Of a stretch of 64,000 bases of DNA, positions 61,401 to 64,000 are shown in pieces. Under the pieces are notes generated by a model, which worked only from the letters and a program-made list of their open reading frames with translations, searched no databases and was not told the DNA's origin. The translations under genes and the position numbers were made by a program. This stretch comes from Heterohyrax brucei (Eukaryota; Chordata; Mammalia; Hyracoidea; Procaviidae), in contig CM053146.1 in assembly GCA_028571685.1 (NCBI GenBank), positions 17,891,431 through 17,955,430 on the forward strand, read 5' to 3'. Within the stretch, counting starts at the first letter, position 1. Every line of letters starts with the position of its first letter.

Positions 61401-64000
61401 AAACTTCTGTAACTTCTCTAGGTAGATGAATCACTGTGTACTTTCTCTTGTTTCTATCTGTTACCAATCTTGAGAAACTCATACATTCTCTGTTCACTGT
61501 TTCCCAGTCTTAGAGAAGTAGATTTCTTTCCGCGAAAGTGCTGTTTTCACAGTGCTAAGTACTCCCACATCTATCAACAATGTAGGTTTTACCAGTTTTC
61601 TAAGTCTATCTTATTTTCTAGTACTTATACTTGGAATTCTCTGTGTAAACCTCTGTAACTTTTCTAGGTAGATGAATCACTGTGTACCTTCTCTTGTTTC
61701 TATCTGTTACCAATCTTGAGAAACTCATACATTCTCTGTTCACTGTTTCCCAGTCTTAGAGAAGTAGATTTCTTTGTGCGAAAGTGCTGTTTTCACAGTG
61801 CTAAGTACTCCCAACTCTATCCACAATGTAGGTTTTACCAGTTTTCTAAGTCTCTCTTATTTTCTTGTACTTATACATGGAATTCTCTGTGTTAACTTCT
61901 GTAACTTCTATAGGTAGACGAATCACTGTGTACTTTCTCTTGTTTCTATCTGTTACCAATCTTGAGAAACTCATACATTCTCTGTTCACTGTTTCCCAGT
62001 CTTAGAGAAGTAGATTGCTTTCTGTGAAAGTGTTGTTTTCACAGTGCTAAGTACTCCCAACTGTATCCACAATGTAGGTTTTACCAGTTTTCTAAGTCTT
62101 TCTTATTTTCTTGTACTTAAACTTGGAATTTTCTTTGTAAACCTCTGTAACTTATCTAGGTAGATGAATCCCTGTGTACTTTCTCTTGTTTCTATCTGTT
62201 ACCAATCTTGAGAACTCATATATTCTCTGCTCACTGTTTCACGGACTTAGAGAACTAAATTTCTTTCGGCGAAAGTGCTGTTTTCACAGTGCTAAGTACT
62301 CCCAACTCTATCAACAATGTAGGTTTTAGCAGTTTTCTAATTCTCTCTTATTTTCTTGTACTTATACTTGGAATTCTCTGTGTAAACCTCTGTAACTTTT
62401 CTAGGTAGATGAATCACTGTGTACTTTCTCTTGTTTCTATCTGTTACCAATCTTGAGAAACTCATGCATTCTCTGTTCACTGTTTCACAGTCTTAGAGAA
62501 ATAGATTTCTTTTTGCGAAAGTGCTGTTTTCACAGTGCTAAGTACTCCCAACTCTATCAACAATGTAGGTTTTACCAGTTTTCAAAGTCTGTCTTATTTT
62601 CTTGTACTTAAACTTAAAATTCTCTTTGTAAACCTCTGTAACTTTTCTAGGTAGATGAATCACTGTGTACTTTCTCTTGTTTCTATCTGTTACCAATCTT
62701 GTGAAACTCATACATTGTCTGTTCACTGTTTCACGGACTTAGAGAACTAAATTTCTTTTGGCGAAAGTGCTGTTTCACAGTGCTAAGTACTCCCAACTCT
62801 ATCAACAATGTAGGTTTTACCAGTTTTCTAAGTCTCTCTTATTTTCTTGTACTTATACTTGGAATTCTCTGTGTAAACCTCTGTAACTTCTCTAGGTAGA
62901 TGAATCACTGTGTACTTTCTCTTGTTTCTATCTGTTACCAATCTTGAGAAACTCATACATTCTCTGTTCACTGTTTCTCAGTTTTAGAGAAGTAGATTTC
63001 TTTCTGCGAAAGTGCTGTTTTCACAGTGCTAAGTACTCCCAACTCTATCCACAATGTAGGTTTTACCAGTTTTCTAAGTCTCTCTTATTTTCTTGTACTT
63101 ATACTTCGAATTCTCTGTGTAAACTTCTGTAACTTCTCTAGGTAGATGAATCACTGTGTACTTTCTCTTGTTTGTATCTGTTACCAATCTTGAGAAACTC
63201 ATACATTCTCTGTTCACTGTATCCCAGTCTTAGAGAAGTAGATTTCTGTCGGCGAAAGTGCTGTTTTCACAGTGCTAAGTACTCCCAACTCTATCAACAA
63301 TGTAGGTTTTACCAAATTTCTAAGTCTATCTTATTTTCTTGTACTTATACTTGGAATTCTCTGTGTAAACCTCTGTAACTTTTCTAGGTAGATGAATCAG
63401 TGTGTACTTTCTCTTGTTTCTATCTGTTACCAATCTTGAGAAACTCATACATTCTCTGTTCACTGTATCCCAGTCTTAGAGAAGTAGATTTCTCTCGGTG
63501 AAAGTGCTGTTTTCACAGTGCCAAGTACTCCCAACTCTATCAACAATGTAGGTTTTACCAGATTTCTAAGTCTCTGTTATTTTCTTGTACTTATACCTGG
63601 AATTCTCTGTGTAAACCTTTGTAACTTTTCTAGGTAGATGAATCACTGTGTACTTTCTCTTGTTTATATCTGTTACCAATCTTGAGAAACTCATAGATTC
63701 TCTGTTCACTGTTTCCCAGTCTTAGAGAAGTAGATTTCTTTCTGCGAAAGTTCTGTTTTCACAGTGCTAAGTACTCCCAACTCTATCCACAATGTAGCTT
63801 TTACCAGTTTTCTAAGTCTTTCTTATTTTCTTGTACTTATACTTGGAATTCTCTGTGTAAACCTCTGTAACTTTTCTAGGTAGATGAATCCCTGTGTACT
63901 TTCTCTTGTTTCTATCTGTTACCAATCTTGAGAAACTCATATATTCTCCGTTCACTGTTTCACGGACTTAGAGAACTAAATTTCTTTCGGCGAAAGTGCT
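58405..64000 (-). repeat. Right-arm A/B units, distal mosaic
   Basis: This stretch is a patchwork of units recognisable elsewhere: 58.4-59.9 kb resembles 49.4-50.3 kb, 60.0-60.2 kb resembles 42.3-42.5 kb, 60.2-60.5 kb resembles 53.3-53.6 kb, 60.7-61.2 kb resembles 56.0-56.5 kb, and parts of 61.2-63.4 kb follow 57.0-59.2 kb at 4,178 bp (17 units minus 4 bp). The array continues past the window end, so its edge is not reached. Confidence 0.75.
63984..63996. repeat. 13-bp palindrome in right-arm units (example)
   Basis: CTTTCGGCGAAAG is a perfect dyad, CTTTCG and CGAAAG around a central G. It recurs at the same unit position in right-arm copies that carry the CGGCG form and is broken in copies reading CTTTCTGCGAAAG. 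The left-arm class A equivalent, CTTTCGCCGAAGG (for example 29-41), has one mismatch. It could be a protein-binding site or simple chance; the sequence shows only the symmetry. Confidence 0.6.

Larger units (their letters stand above)
40375..64000 (-). repeat. Right arm of 246-bp satellite array, inverted
   Basis: The same 246-bp unit continues to the window end as its reverse complement: AAGTACTCCC, CAATGTAGGTTTTAC and GTAGATGAATCACTGTG now recur on the plus strand. About 96 units are present. The first 1.4 kb are divergent, the rest homogeneous. This arm carries variants that are rare or absent on the left (ACTTATACATGG, CTATCCACAATG, TATAGGTAGACG) and lacks the left-arm variant CCAAGGATAAG in the units inspected, so the arms appear to have been homogenised separately. 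A few 1-bp deletions (for example GAGAACTC for GAGAAACTC, GGTAGTGAATC for GGTAGATGAATC) mark copied blocks. Confidence 0.97.

Noticed and set aside
1-64000. CRISPR array
   Set aside because: The period is constant, but there are no unique spacers: the whole 246 bp is repeated, far longer than a CRISPR repeat plus spacer.
1-64000. Transposon, integron or phage tandem insertion
   Set aside because: No terminal inverted repeats with target duplications, no transposase or integrase, and no sequence other than the 246-bp unit.
1-64000. tRNA, rRNA or 5S tandem genes
   Set aside because: 5S arrays can have units of similar length, but no 5S or tRNA internal control boxes or conserved RNA sequence is recognisable in the unit on either strand.
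1-64000. Telomeric or subtelomeric end repeats
   Set aside because: No runs of TTAGGG, TTTAGGG or similar short repeats were seen, and both window ends remain inside the array.

Overview
The whole 64 kb window is one eukaryote-type satellite DNA array. A unit of about 246 bp repeats head to tail roughly 260 times, and neither end of the window leaves the array. I see no supportable protein-coding gene, RNA gene, transposon, CRISPR array or telomere repeat. Bacterial and phage genomes do not carry tens of kilobases of gene-free, layered tandem repeats like this, so the source is most likely a eukaryotic heterochromatic region (centromeric, pericentromeric or subtelomeric) from a long-read assembly. 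I do not recognise the satellite family and cannot name the species.

Layout. From 1 to about 40,372 the units run in one orientation; from about 40,375 to 64,000 they run in the opposite orientation. The switch is a single head-to-head inversion point that forms a long inverted repeat around a 32-nt loop. The left arm has a homogeneous part (1 to about 27,650) made mainly of two unit classes, A and B. After that comes a divergent part (about 27,650-40,372) rich in a third class, C. Right of the inversion, a short divergent class C stretch (about 40,375-41,770) is followed by a homogeneous A/B part (about 41,770-64,000). The order A/B - C - inversion - C - A/B is therefore mirror-like, although the two C parts differ greatly in length.

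Higher-order structure. Multi-unit blocks are themselves repeated: a 21-unit block of 5,154 bp (near 1.2-6.4 kb and 19.4-24.6 kb, with rearranged relatives between and after), a 12-unit block of 2,952 bp in tandem (10.4-16.3 kb), a copied segment with an 8-unit, 1,967-bp step (16-19.3 kb), a 7-unit step of 1,719 bp in the divergent core (36.9-40.1 kb), a 12-unit block of 2,950 bp in tandem in the right arm (48.0-53.9 kb) and a 4.7 kb segment copied 9,344 bp away (44.4-49.1 and 53.7-58.4 kb). Nearly all steps are whole multiples of the unit apart from a few small marker indels, which is the footprint of unequal exchange.

The many short open frames of about 62 codons on both strands are by-products of the repeat. 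The unit is 246 bp, exactly 82 codons, so a chance open frame recurs in register in every unit; those checked start at TTG or GTG rather than ATG. They are not annotated as genes. Unit class assignments and block limits were made by eye and are approximate to tens of bases unless stated otherwise.
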